64,000 nucleotides of DNA from positions 45,496,044-45,560,043 of the forward strand of contig OY979717.1 of NCBI GenBank assembly GCA_963855995.1, read 5' to 3'. Source of the stretch: Muricea muricata. Its lineage: Eukaryota > Cnidaria > Anthozoa > Malacalcyonacea > Plexauridae. The translations under genes were made by a program, and so were the position numbers. Shown here in pieces: positions 39,590 to 51,900 of this stretch; the stretch's first letter is position 1; each line of letters opens with the position of its first letter. Under the pieces are notes generated by a model that was not told the origin of the DNA, ran no database searches, and was given only the letters and a program-made list of their open reading frames with translations.

Positions 39590-39819
39590 CCACCGCATAC
39601 TGGCTGCACTCCGTCCCATTCCTCATTACCGCGGCACGTTCTTTCTATTGAGCCTACCAAGAAGAATCCTTGATTGCACGTAGATTTTGCCGTGCTGTTG
39701 AATCTCCTACTGAAGTAATCTCTCTGACCATTTGCGGGATTTGGCAGTTCCGGGCATCTGAAATCTAGATAAATTACAATCTGCAGATATAACTTTTCGA
39801 TCCTATACAGCCCACCGCA
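39590..39819 (-). repeat. Inverted copy of CCP exon B inserted into CCP exon C
   Basis: Bases 39591-39810 read in reverse match 37762-37977: the end of intron A, acceptor, and all of exon B. This copy is open over 171 bases on the minus strand (39764-39594), reading CRGNEEWDGVQPVC without the base missing from exon B. Its acceptor TTATCTAG is good but the donor is GTGGCA. The insertion is bounded by an exact 8-bp direct repeat CCACCGCA (39590-39597 and 39812-39819), of which CACCGCA is also present, reversed, at the exon B donor. Confidence 0.88.
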
Positions 39820-40199
39820 ATGTTATCGTAAGTATGAAGTTAACTCATGTTTTTGCGACTACATATACAGGGGGTGAAAGTCTCACCAACTTATCACACA
39901 ATCAGATGAGAATTACAGCACGTTCAGTGTGGGGATGCCTGTGACACAGAATAGGAACCATAATTGAGGTACGGTATTAGTAAATGGACAGTATAGAATC
40001 ACTCAACAGTGCAGCGTCACAGTGGCGCCCATTTTTATGCAGTTTACTGGCTCCGACCACTGATCTCATAGTAGACACTGATCTCATAGTAGAATGGATA
40101 TAGCTTCTATAGATAAGAAAAGTGAAGCCTAATTATATATGCAAAATTCACTTCCGGGGACCACGGAGTGAAACAAACGTGTATAGAAATGTATGGCAA

Positions 40200-40670
40200 A
40201 CAACACGCACGAGCACACAATTTCGAAAATTTAATTATTGGCTTAAATTTTCGAAATTGTGCGCTCGTGCGTGTTGTCATGTGCGCTCGTGCGTGAAATC
40301 ATAAACAACAAACTTACAATTGACAAATACAATTACAGTTTGCAATATTGAGAAATGCCTGATTGTTGACCTTGGCAGTAACAAAGAAAACACTTAATCA
40401 AATGCGTACAAAGTACCATATCACATGTGATACAATAAAAAACAAAACATGTGTTTACGCCCGCATTTCGGGAGTTAGGTAACCTGCAGTTAGGCTGGCT
40501 TAGAACTTACAATAGTTTTTTAAAAATGACTTAAAAATCAATTATTTATCTCCTAAAGATTCTACCGAAACAATAAGATTACTCGCTCTCAATTTTTATT
40601 CGTTGATAGTTGATTCGGGCTTCGCTCTCATCAACTATCACCACACAGAAATCTTGAGCGTGTAATCTAA
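40200..40670. repeat. Two short palindromes
   Basis: 40200-40278 pairs ACACGCACGAGC..ACAATTTCG with CGAAATTGTGCGCTCGTGCGTGT. 40576-40670 pairs AGATTACTCGCTC and GTTGATAGTTGAT with ATCAACTATC and GAGCGTGTAATCT. Both are non-coding hairpins in the intron before CCP exon D. Confidence 0.65.
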
Positions 40671-41429
40671 TTGTTAAATTGCACAACTGTTGTTTTCAAT
40701 CGACCTTAAAAATTAGGAATATCATGCTAACCACCACAGCTCCCCGCCAGTTCCAAAGTCTTTAAACCAACTTGGTTCGATGCATCAAAAGGAGCGAGAA
40801 ATGGGAGATGGTTAAGTTTAACCTGCAAGCCAGGATACTACAGAAGTGGGTCGTCTATAATGACATGTCTAAATGGTATCTGGAAAATTCCAACATCATT
40901 CAGGTGCTCACGTAAGTATATCGTTTCGGCATAAAACGTGCAGATTTAGCAAATTCCTAATCAAGGGAAGACAAGGCAGGTTCGCAAACTAACGAGCACA
41001 GGGACGTAGCGATCAGAAGTGGATTTTTGACCTCAAACGTCATGTTACAAAAGTACAAACAAACCCGCGAAGATTTTTGCACTTAGTGATTTGACGCAAA
41101 TTAATGTAATACAAGTACACGAAACTTATTATAGGTCGATTTTCACTTTACCATTTCAGGTAGTGTAAGAACGAATACCTTTCGTGTACTAGGATATAAT
41201 ATAGTTTATATATATTAATGTTACTAGGTATAAAATGACGCAGGAACTTGCAGCTATTGAAAGATAAGTTATTCTTCGTTTGTTTTTGCTAATTCCTCTG
41301 TGTTAAGATTATTTTTTAATGATTTTAGATTAGTGAAATGTTTATTTTCAAAAAAGTAGACAATGTTGAAACGTCTCGAAACGGCTTGAAGTATAAAGTT
41401 TTTTACTAATATCCATTGCTTGGGCACTT

Positions 41430-42010
41430 ACGTTGTAGAATAAATAAAGATAATCTGAAATTTTAATGCTTCAAATCCAGGGATGTTGAAACATATAAAA
41501 AATGGCGTGCGCGCGAAATTTAAAGGCTTAATGGTAATTTTGACTTGGTAGGTAGACAATATGTTAGGTGTTTTATTGCTGTTCAAAATTGCAAGAAATT
41601 TGATTGAGTTTAGGCCATTCAAAACGTCGTGCGAACGTATATTTTTCTCAATAAGAATCGTTTTTCTGAAGAAATGTTCCAATTTCAAATGTCCCTTCGG
41701 AGTTGTATGCAAATTAGGTAAATACAGAAATTAAACATGCACAAAACCAATTTTTCTAAAAATATGGAAGTTCGCGCGACGTATTGAACGGCTTAGACTC
41801 GAGCAAATTTTCTGAAATTTTGTACAGCAATACAACACCCGAGAAATTTTTCATCTACCAAGTCAAAATTAATTTTAAGCATTCACGTTTTGCACGCAAG
41901 GCATATTTCACTCGTCGTAAAAGACACAACTCCCCGAGTATTGAAGTTCTAAATTTCTCATTTTCCCGGTCTATTCTACCTAAACAATCTATTTTAATAC
42001 AAAACATCGT
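41430..42010. repeat. Imperfect inverted repeat of about 500 bp, plus a TA microsatellite beyond it
   Basis: Left-arm words (41500-41640) such as TTTGACTTGGTAGG, TTATTGCTGTxCAAAATT and CATTCAAAACGTCG are mirrored at 41775-41900 (CGACGTATTGAACGGC, ACAGCAATACAACACC, CTACCAAGTCAAAATTA). Translating either arm outward gives similar peptides (LNGL.S.KF..IL.SN.TP and YQVKI..K...FAR). A (TA)n run follows at 42077-42098. Confidence 0.65.
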
Positions 42011-42339
42011 ACATTGAGGCGCTTCGCGAGACAGCATGACACATTTGTCAACTTTTTTTTTTGATGCACCCTCTGTATATATATATATATATATATATTT
42101 CTTTTGCAAAGAAAACCAAATACCAGTTTTCAGAGCATAGAAAATATCGATTAACGATCGAAGTGACGGAAAAAATAAATCCTGATTCAAGCTTGCACGC
42201 AATGAAAAAACGCCGATTGACGTGTCACAAACAAAAATGACAACATCGTACAAAAATGTTGTAGAATAACTGTAGCGGTTGTAGCGGGATGTTTCTAGGC
42301 ATTGTGATTATACGTTTCACGCGCCTGTTTGATATGTTC

Positions 42340-44517
42340 TTCGTTTAAACGTTAATAGCCTATTGAAACATATTGATGAAATTAGGCATTTGTTATTCAA
42401 ATTTCCCTTCGACATTTTTGCTATAAATGAATCTAAGATTGATGATTCAATAATGGACGGGGAAATAAGTATTTCTGGCTTTAATTTGATAAGAAAGGAC
42501 CGCAGTAGGGCTGGAGGTGGTGTGGTTCTATATATCAGAGAGAGTTTGTCTTATATAGACAGAAATGACTTGGTGCCGGACCGTCTGGAAATGCTATGTG
42601 CTGAAATCAATCGCCCCTAGCTTTAGTAAATCACTTTTTGTCAATATGACAATGTGAGCATCATCCTACATTCATTGCAGAAGAATTAAATGACTACTTT
42701 AGTAGTATAGGTTCGAAGTTAGCATCAGAATATGAAAATGAGGCTAGCACTAACGTTGATGATTTGTCTGTAAATTATACTTTTAACCAATCTTCAGATA
42801 CTTTTTTGAAATTCTCCCGATACATGTTGATAGTGTTGCTTCAACTTTAAGAGGCCTAAAAGCATGTAAGGCAACAGGCTTGGATAATATTCCTGCTAAA
42901 ATTCTCAGCATATAATTGCACCATCGCTGACTTTCATTTTTAATTTATCGCTTGCTACTGGTATATACATAGATGAGTGGAAGCAAGCACGTGTAACGCC
43001 AATATTGAAATCTGGGGATAGGAGACAATGTGAGAACTATCGGCCAATTTCTATTTTACCAGTGGTGAGTAAAGTATTTGAAAGGGAAGTCTTCCGTCAG
43101 CTGTATAGTTATCTGACTGAAAACTCCCTATTGTCAAACTTCCAATCTGGATTTCGTCCAAAGCACTCGACTGCAACTGCCCTCATCCAAATGTGCGATG
43201 AGTGGTTAGAAAATATGGATAATGGTAAATTAAACGGAGTAGTATTCTTAGATATTAAAAAGGCATTTGACTCTATAAACCATCATATTTTGCTAAATAA
43301 AATGAATGAACAATTTGGAATTTTTGGGATGGAATTAAAATGGTTTCAATCATATTTAACGAATAGAGAACAGTAATGCAGTATTTATGGAGAATTATCT
43401 AGCAATAAAGTTATTTCACATGGAGTGCCTCAGGGGTCTATATTGGGGCCACTCTTATTTTTATTATATATAAACGACCTGCCTGATTGCTGAAAATCAA
43501 CAATCCCATGAGGCATGTACGCAGATGATACGCAAATTTCTTCCTCTTCAAATGATGCAAATAAGCTTGTAGTAGAATTAAATTCAGATCTTGCTCATTT
43601 TTAAAGAAAACAGACTGCAGATGCATTCCTCTAAATGCAAAATGATGTTTATTGGCTCCTCATATAATCTTAATAATATCATTTGCGAGGAACCCGTTGT
43701 GGCAAATGGAAAACCAATTTCTCGAACTAATACACAAGTTTGTCTGGGAGTAAAACTAGACGAAAACCTTAGTTGGGCTAGTGATATCGACATGATATGC
43801 AAAAAGGCGAGTTCCGGTATTGGTGCTATTAAACGTATCAAGCCCTTTGTTCCAGTGCATACTTTAGAATCTATTTACAAAAGTCTTGTTCAGCCCTACT
43901 TTGATTATTGTTCCCCTTTATGGGACACGTGCGGAAAACTTCTAAAAGATAAGCTACAGAGATTTCAGACTCGTGCAGCAAGAGTTATATTGGGTGCCAA
44001 CCATGCTACTCATTCAGTCGATCTTCTCAACATGCTTTCTTGAGATACACTTGAAAATCGACGGTCTGGTGCCAAGTCAGTATTAATGTATAAAATATTA
44101 AATGACCACACTGCGCCTGGTCTGCGTGGTTCCTTCGTTAGGAGGGAAGTACTGATCAAACTAATTATCACCTCCGAAATACTGCTACAGATCTAACACT
44201 ACCTAAGCCAAAGCGAGAATTTTTGAAAAAGTCTTTCAAATATGGTGGCGCAGTGCTCTGGAATCAACTCTCAACAGAAGGGAAATTAGCAGAGTCACTG
44301 CATTCATTTAAATCAATTGTTGGACGATGACATGTCCAGTTTATTTGTTTGTTCTATATATATAACTTGTAGTCCTATATATTTAATCTGTGTGTTTTTT
44401 GTAATTAGTTCATGTTCTTTTTTTAATGATTTTTACATACAACACGCCCCCCATGGAAACCAGCTTTAAGTTGATAAGGCTAGCGTGTTATTTTTGGTAA
44501 AGTATTACCTACCTACC
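42340..44517 (+). mobile_element. Decayed non-LTR retrotransposon (CR1/L2-like LINE)
   Basis: It starts inside an apurinic-type endonuclease (LNVNSLLKHIDEIRHLL, FDIFAINESKID, AGGGVVLYIRE) that stops at 42619. A linker fragment follows (EELNDYFSSIGSKLA), then RT: ENYRPISILPVVSKVFE, FQSGFRPKHSTATAL, VVFLDIKKAFDSINH (43005-43376), stop, [31 protein letters not shown], and a C-terminal part at 43591-44043 (CLGVKLDENLSW, YFDYCSPLWD, LQNRAARVI-like). Several stops, frame changes and a deletion in the endonuclease make it inactive. The 3' end is near 44517 with a short ACCT-type tail. Confidence 0.9.
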
Positions 44518-45700
44518 ATTCTTGAGCGCACTTAATTTTGTCGCACACCAAAACCCACTCGTAAATGCCGAGGCTTTAGCGTAGGTAGTTTTACAAAGTT
44601 CATCATCAGGTCGTCTTTCTTCCATTACGCGTCTGGTCGCGCCTGGCTGCTGATTATACACGTTTTTTTCATGGTCATTTTTTTTTCGTTTGGCATACGT
44701 CATCCCTAGATACAAACCTGCCCTGCCTGCCCTACCCAACCCTGCGGGTATGACCCATATGTGATAAATTTATTTACACTCAATGTTTTGTCGCCAAGAC
44801 TTGGCATTTCGGATGACATTCAAGTAACACATAATGTCTCATTCGTTTCATAAAAATACAAATAAATAAACAACTCGCGTCAAATAAAGTAACGTTAGTT
44901 AATCAAAGGTATCAAAATAAACATGCGCGCATTAGGCACGCGATACTTATTAATGTTACAAGTCTTGTCAGTCTTACAGGTCTACAACTATGAAATATTT
45001 GCATAAAATTTGGTCATAGTTAATTTGATGAAATTCTGCGAGTTAAAATAAATAATTAGCATTTGATTATCCGTTCCACTGTAAAATAAATGTTTTGTCG
45101 TGATTTTGTTCGCGTGAGAAATTTTACTTGTCCCATCGAAGCTGTTGGATCTCAGAAGGCATTCATTGACTGTCCTGTACGACCTCTTTATTATCGGATC
45201 AATGCGCAACAGATTGTGTTCCCAGTGTAATTTGAAATATGAACTGAGGACTTTGAGGTCAATTTTTCAGACGCTCGTGTCGTATGTTCAGTATTTACTA
45301 CAGGAACGCACCAAATCCTACGCAAAACTAAGCATGCAGCAAAATATTATTCTTGCATTTCTAAGGTGTCTAAAACCTAACGCGCAACGATGAGGATGCC
45401 TAGGCGAAATCCGAACTCTACAATGCCAGTTGTGTTCTGTCTGCCGACGTCCCACTGCGCAAAAATTAATGTGTAACATTTTAAGCAATTAATTTTGCAC
45501 ACGTTTAAGTACTTGTATTTGTTTAAAAGTAGTTATATCGAAAGACAGTTTATTTTCTTGCTTCAGGGATTTGTTTAGCTTGAAAAAAGGCGCGCATATC
45601 ATGCAAATTTTATGGCCTCTCGTGCGCCCGGTATCGGTCATCGCACTTCCTTCGCACGCACATTGAGGCGCACTGTCATTCAAGGATCTAATTACAGAAC
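44518..45700. other. Upstream flank of the collagen gene
   Basis: No exon is recognised. It probably includes the collagen promoter, but no TATA box or other motif can be defended by eye. Confidence 0.35.
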
Positions 45701-45882
45701 AATCGACTATTTTGCATGAAACCCGAGAGGAATGCCTCCCCTTGCATGCGGGTATTATTCGGAATAGTTGGGCTGTGCTGCGTGCTTACCACAACTGCAC
45801 GAACCAACCTAGTCTCATTTGTCTCCAGCAAAGCTGTGAACGGACTCCGTGGTTAACCTTCGTTTATCGACCGGTTGATAAG

Positions 45883-45949
45883 ATGGAGTTAAGAAATTTA
45901 GCGATTCTTTTGGTTCTGTCCGTGGTGTTACATATGGCCAAATCGCAGG
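45883..45949 (+). other. Collagen exon 1: signal peptide
   Basis: MELRNLAILLVLSVVLHMAKSQ then a phase-1 donor (CAG G|GTAAGC). It has a hydrophobic core LAILLVLSVVL and probable cleavage after the Ala-Lys-Ser-Gln region. An in-frame upstream ATG at 45712 without a stop in between would add 57 unlike residues. The start at 45883 is chosen because it puts the signal peptide at the N-terminus. Upstream sequence is probably 5'UTR. Confidence 0.8.
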
Positions 45950-48900
45950 GTAAGCGATCGCTTTACATTCCAATGTCCTTCGTGCGCGAAATGTGTAATA
46001 TAGTATAGTTTTGTATTTTATGAGATACTAACTCATATGATTTGTCGTTTTGCGAAATTTCGCTTTCTCGTTTTAATTGCACTTAGAACAATATGAACAA
46101 TATACGCGCGAATGTTACAATGGACGCACATTATTCTCAGTCTCACAAACGCTCGCTGTCCATTTTGATGTCGGTGGATATTTATATCACGTTGATGCAC
46201 TCGTATATTAGTCTATGCTTTAAGAAATCATTTAGGGCCAATCTATGTGAGGTTAATTATATGTAGTAGAATAATATGCATTAATAAGTTTGCGAATAAA
46301 AATCGCCTGGGACTTTATAGTGCATTTGGTGTTTGTGTTATTTATACTAAGGCATTCTGATCATATACATTCTCAAATTTAAAAGGAGACCTTTATCGAT
46401 ACAGGAATGCCTTAGACGTATAATATGTTCATTATTGTTGTACTTGTTGCACGTTTATTATGCAGCGGACTTGACTAATGCAAGCGCCATGGTTCGAACC
46501 TTCGAAAATGTCGGAAAATGGCTGAAGCATTTGTCTGGTCGCCTGTAGATTTTTTCCGTACTTTAGTAACTGCAAGGGGATGTAGTTGAAGTGATAAAAA
46601 AGAACGAATCTTGCATGAAATTTGGTAAATACTTATGCGCCTATTTTTTGCGACAACAAAGACCGCAGTGTTTCTGACCCCAAGAATCGGTTGATACAAT
46701 GCGGCTCGCATTACAATATTCTCACTGGCGTTAGCGTTTACCAATTTGCGCGCTAACACTAACGCAAACACTGTATGCTTCACAATATTTTTGTGTTTTC
46801 ATTTGAAAGCATGATTGGAAGCCTTCAAAAGTTAGCGTGACCTATGCGTGCAAACATTGATATCCACATTAGGCGCTGACGTGACATACAATACAATAGA
46901 TTATTGTACCCTTCAATACATTGTGCACAAGTTATATAGAAATATTCCACGACTTGTGTGCAGCTTGAAAGCGGTTACATAAAATACGTTTTGATGCAAC
47001 ATTTTTAAAATCTATCAAAAGTTTGTATGCTTAATATACGCAAATATCCAAACGCTAACATATGATAGAGGCTAAATTTTGCTTACCTCCCCTCCGGTCT
47101 TACCTTCAGATTATGTATAATATTATGCATGCAAATAGACAAAGAGGTAGGAGTTTGCTACTACGTATATAATTTATCAAAGGAATTGTGGTTTGACCGG
47201 CCAATGGTGAATAATATACTGTATAATTCTAGTAAGAGCGGCAGAAAGATCACAAAATAGAATTGTGATGGAATTGCCCGGATGGTAGTGTTTCAAGCAA
47301 GCACCAAATTGGTAATCCGAGGGCGAGGTTTTCTTTCTGAAGCATAGATTCTGAGCTAGCTAAAAAGCTTAACGCTGATTACCATGGACCGGCCGGTTAT
47401 TCATTGGCACTCCATTTTGTTTAAACTGAGACATGAACAAGTATGAAATTACCATAAAAATGACCTTGAAATAATGACATAGTTTGATATTTCGATTCGT
47501 CATATGATATTTCCATAAGATATTTTCTATGATATTTCGAACTAAATGCATGGAAATTTATAACCATCTTAAATTTGTTTTTATTCATCAAATAATGAGT
47601 TTAATCGTCTAGCTTATTCATTGTGTTATTATCATACATTCGTTGTTGATTTCCCCTTTTTTCTGAAACAACGCTAGCTGGCATCAAATGCTTATATGCG
47701 CTTCTATGCCGTTTGTATTAGTTAATGCTGATTAATATATTAAATTTTGCATTAAATGGGAAATTATGGTTTGAATGTTTGTTACTTATATACTGAACAG
47801 CTATTCAACTGAAGATGACTTGTAATTCATGTCGAAACGTATCGAATAACATGTTGGTAATTTACGGAGTTCCAATTATTTTGTTTTATAAACTCATTTA
47901 TACCAGCATTTTTAAAAATCGTACCCTTTTTTGATTGCCGATACCAAGTGTTATCCACGTCAAGCTGTTGGTAATGCATGCGTAGGGAGAAGATGCAATA
48001 GTAAAAATTTTGAGTACGATTTTTGAGTATGTTTGCTGTTTGTGCATGGTATTACTCCGAGTATTAAACATGTCCTCACCGTTGAAGCTGAATGGATATA
48101 GACTCAAAGTAACAGGACAAAACAGTCAAGATTTGACCTCATCATTGAATAAAATTAGTCCTAATTTAAATTATTAGCTACTGTATATTTTTTAAATATA
48201 CCATATGCGTAGACAATAGATATTGCTATTATATTTTAATTTCAGTACTATGTCTAAACTGATATTAAACCATATACTAACACTGCGTTTTTCTTTGTTC
48301 CCATTTCAGGATCTGGCTTTGTAAGTATATTTAGTCCATTACTTTGTGGTCCATTCGTTTTAGACTGTTGTGTGCATGTTGATGTGCAATTTATTACATA
48401 AAGTACGGTGCTTTATAGGGATTTCGGGTTCTGATAAAACTGATAATCACACATGTGAGATTATTTATGATAGTTTCACATCCGAAAATTATCGCTTTTC
48501 AAACAATCATCAAACATAGCTTCTGGATATCTTATACTGGTAGAAAAGACTGGGAACTTTGAAATTAAAACTAACGTTAGCATAAATAAAACACTCCCAT
48601 TGCATTTTTGGCCGGCCAAAAATAATAGCTTGTTTTGATAATCATAGTTAACAAAATATTAGCTACCGGTATTTCGATAGCTCGTCGTCAAAGTAGAAGC
48701 AATAGAATGTAAGATTAAAGACAGGTCATATGATGTATAACTGAAAACAGGATCAAGGGAACAACATAACACCATGCATAAGCCTAACACTCATACTCAC
48801 ACGCCTTCAATTCGAATCGAAGGGATCGAAAATATCAATGAGGGTAATATTTTCATGAAAATTTTGTATTTTGTTAAAAAGAATAGTATATCTGAAAACA

Positions 48901-51900
48901 GGATCAAGGGAACAACATAACATCATACGTAAGCCTAACACTCATACTCACAGGCCTTCGAATCGAAGGGATCAAAATATTAATGAGGTTAATATTTTTA
49001 TGAGAATTTAATATTTTGTCAAAAAGAATAGTATGTCTGAAAACAGGATCAAGGGAACAAAATAACACCATGCGTAAGGCTAACGTTCATGTTCACAGGA
49101 CTTACTACCAAAGGGTTTAAACGGAGGATCGAACAGATTTAAGGGTTCGAGAACCAGGGTAATATTTTGAGTATTGTAGCACCTCTCGGAAGGTCGGTTG
49201 TGATTGGTTGATTAGTCTGTATTTTTCAGGTAAAAGGCGACAAAGGCGATCCGGGAGAAAAGGTTAGTAAAAAAATCATCAGTTTCAAGCCAGAAAGCAT
49301 GTTGAATTGTGCATACCAGTTTTAAAAAAGTCGATATCGTCGCTTGGCGACTGCTGTTTATAGCCATAACGACTGCCAAAATCGATAGGAGTGAGATTAT
49401 AGTAATACTTAAAACATAAGCAGGAGTACTTCATCAGATATAAAGACGCGATGCGCAACACAGCGCTTATTTCTGATAAAGAACTAACTGCGTATATTTT
49501 TAATGGATTTAAAAACGACCCATTTTGTACTCACCCTTTTTTTTAACTTCATCTGTATATAGCTAATGATACTAGTTGCTTTTCTAGTTTATTCGTCCTA
49601 ATTCGCGCAGTATTTAATGCGCCTACAAACGATTAGTTGATCTTTCTGGTTGAAAAGCTGGCATGACCAGATCGTGAAAAGTCTCATTGTCACAAGAAAA
49701 TTTTCTTTTTTACAGCACATTCATGAGCAAATAAAACATATCTACGCCTGCGGTCAACAATTTTTCCCTGTTTGTTTCTAACTCAAATTTCATTAGGAAC
49801 ATTTTAGTATTGCCCCTCTAGTTAGTTTACCTAGTTTTATGTGCTTTTAACGGCCAGTTGCGTGACTGCTGAATATTCTAACAAACTATGAAACTAGGTA
49901 AACAGTTAAATTCCTTTCAAAAACTCATTAATAATTTATGAAAAACATAAAGAAAACCATGGCTGTGAAGGAAGGAGTCTTTATAAAAATCCAGTTGATT
50001 TGTAGAAACTTTTTGCCTTTATTTTCTCCGCTTAACAGACCTGCCAACCTCTCACACAAAAGAATCTAGAGGCCAGTTGGAAAATTTCTGGAGATTGCCC
50101 CCAGAATTCTGGAGATAATTCATGTACTGACAAAAATAAATGGACTAACTGTGGATAACAGAATTTATAATAGTTTAAAAAAAACACTTAAATAAACATG
50201 AAATATTCCTAAAGTTTAACTGAAGGTTGTCAGTTACTTTCGTGGTTCACGTACGATCTAATACAGGCTATGTTTACATAACGTTTTCACTTTCTGCTTC
50301 CGCAATTTTGATAATAGTCTGCATAAATTATCATGAATCAAAAATAATTCAAAATGGCAAGCAAAAGCCAATATTATTTTAAATTTTTTAGTCATCGATG
50401 GGTTTCACAACGGTATAAAGTCAGAAAATTGTTAACATTCGCACCCAAAATTAATTTGACAGTATTTCCGTGAGACCGTGAGATGAAGTTCAAATTCGCG
50501 AGTCACACGGGAAATCCGTGAGAGTTGGTAGGTCTGCCTTAATTTAAAAACAAAATCTATATTGAGAACTTTTTCGTAAATAAGCTCACAAGATGTGTAT
50601 AAAATGGGTTGTTTTTGAAGCTATTCAAAATACTCGCTAGAACGCAGTTTTTGCTTATCACATCCTACTCCTAGGTAGCCCAAAACTCGATGTTTTGTAT
50701 AAATTCAATCACCTACTCAGTTTTATATTGGATGTTTGAGTTTATAAAAAACACCGAGTTTTGGGCCACAAGGGTCAGATATGAAAGTTCGACTGCGTCA
50801 AAAGCACTTCCTGGTGGTGTACATCTTACATATTTTGCTCAGCACAACACGCTGCATATATTTGCTAGAATCTATGCAGCATGCTTTCATTCTTAAAGTT
50901 TTTGTGGGATTAGACATTTAGAGATGTACATGGCTAAATTCTAATGTTTGTAGAATTTGATATATAATATTGTCCATATTTTACCAATGTTTTTTTTTGG
51001 AAAACGTTGTATAACGAGCTAGGTATTCTCTCTTGTAACTTGTTACACTTTCTCCAATACGTCAAACGCCAAACACCCGGTGCATAAGATGCTTTTACCA
51101 GTGAATACTTACTAAATTTGCACCCAAGTAATCACAAAATGAACACACCTGATCAAAAAGCCATATAAAAGAAAAAAACCTAAACCTGTGCAAAAAATGC
51201 AGTTTAAAACTTTATTGTATCTGTTCTAGGGTCAACCAGGGCCACCTGGAATTACGGGACTACTAGGTGCAAATGGTCCACCAGGTGTTCAGGTAAGTTG
51301 TTTGACTAAATTTGACTGAATTGTGTGACCACCTATACTCAACCTGCCTCAGTGGTCTGGTTTATCCCAATAGGTATGATTTAGCATTATTTGCTTTAAT
51401 ATAGTATTTTACTCAATCTCATCAATGGAAGAGTGCCTGGCACCTGATTGATGTGTTGTATTACTGTACTGTACCTTATTAGTACTGGGCCACTATTGAA
51501 AATATATACTTGGTATATTTGCTCTACACAGAAGCTGGCTAGAACTAAATTTGCCAACCTAGCTAGCTGTTTTGACATGATTTTCTTTCATGTTGACAAA
51601 TTCAACAATCTGATTTTTCGTTAATTTTGAGACTTTTACATACACTAGTTGTACATTTGTAATCATAGGGTTTAATGAATAACAATGTTAGAATTGAATA
51701 GGTTGCTGTACACGTTATCGAGCTGTTTCAGAACTGTCCTCAGAGATATGAAAAACTAGTTCATATCAATCTCACACTGCAGAGTCAACACAGAATTCAT
51801 TGCTTCATGTGGGATTTGAACTCTCAGCTTCATGTTTCTAGACTGTCAGTGTACCACCAATTGAGCTATCATTGAGCCAACTGGTATTGGTAGCGAGTCT

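Larger units (their letters stand above)
36839..40911 (+). pseudogene. Decayed gene of WAP-like and CCP (sushi) domains
   Basis: Four plus-strand exons of an extracellular modular protein. A: 36839-36973, an eight-cysteine module (C-x10-C-x3-C-x5-C-x6-C-x-C-x3-C-x3-C), WAP four-disulfide-core-like, phase 1-1 and intact. B: 37808-37974, CCP (FRCPELPNPANG..FTCNQGS..RTCRG) with one base lost, so EEWDGVQPVC is out of frame. C: 39415-39827, CCP (KKCNDPG..YYCVPGYLIEGKNSITCQEDG) interrupted at 39590 and resuming as PPQCY before a GTAAGT donor. D: 40740-40911, CCP (PPVPKSL..GDG then LTCKPGYYRSGSSIMTC..FRCS) with a one-base frame change in the middle. Exon lengths of 167, 191 (insertion excluded) and 172 are not multiples of three, whereas the phase-1-1 design requires it. 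Because the main exons of neighbouring genes are phase-perfect, decay is likelier than sequencing error. Confidence 0.75.

Noticed and set aside
45712-45882. In-frame upstream ATG extending the collagen ORF by 57 residues
   Set aside because: The extension has no family similarity and would bury the signal peptide, so 45883 is the better start and 45712-45882 is taken as 5'UTR.
46480-46510. GGTTCGAACC resembling a tRNA B box
   Set aside because: No A box at the right distance and no cloverleaf. The ten bases are palindromic and can occur by chance.
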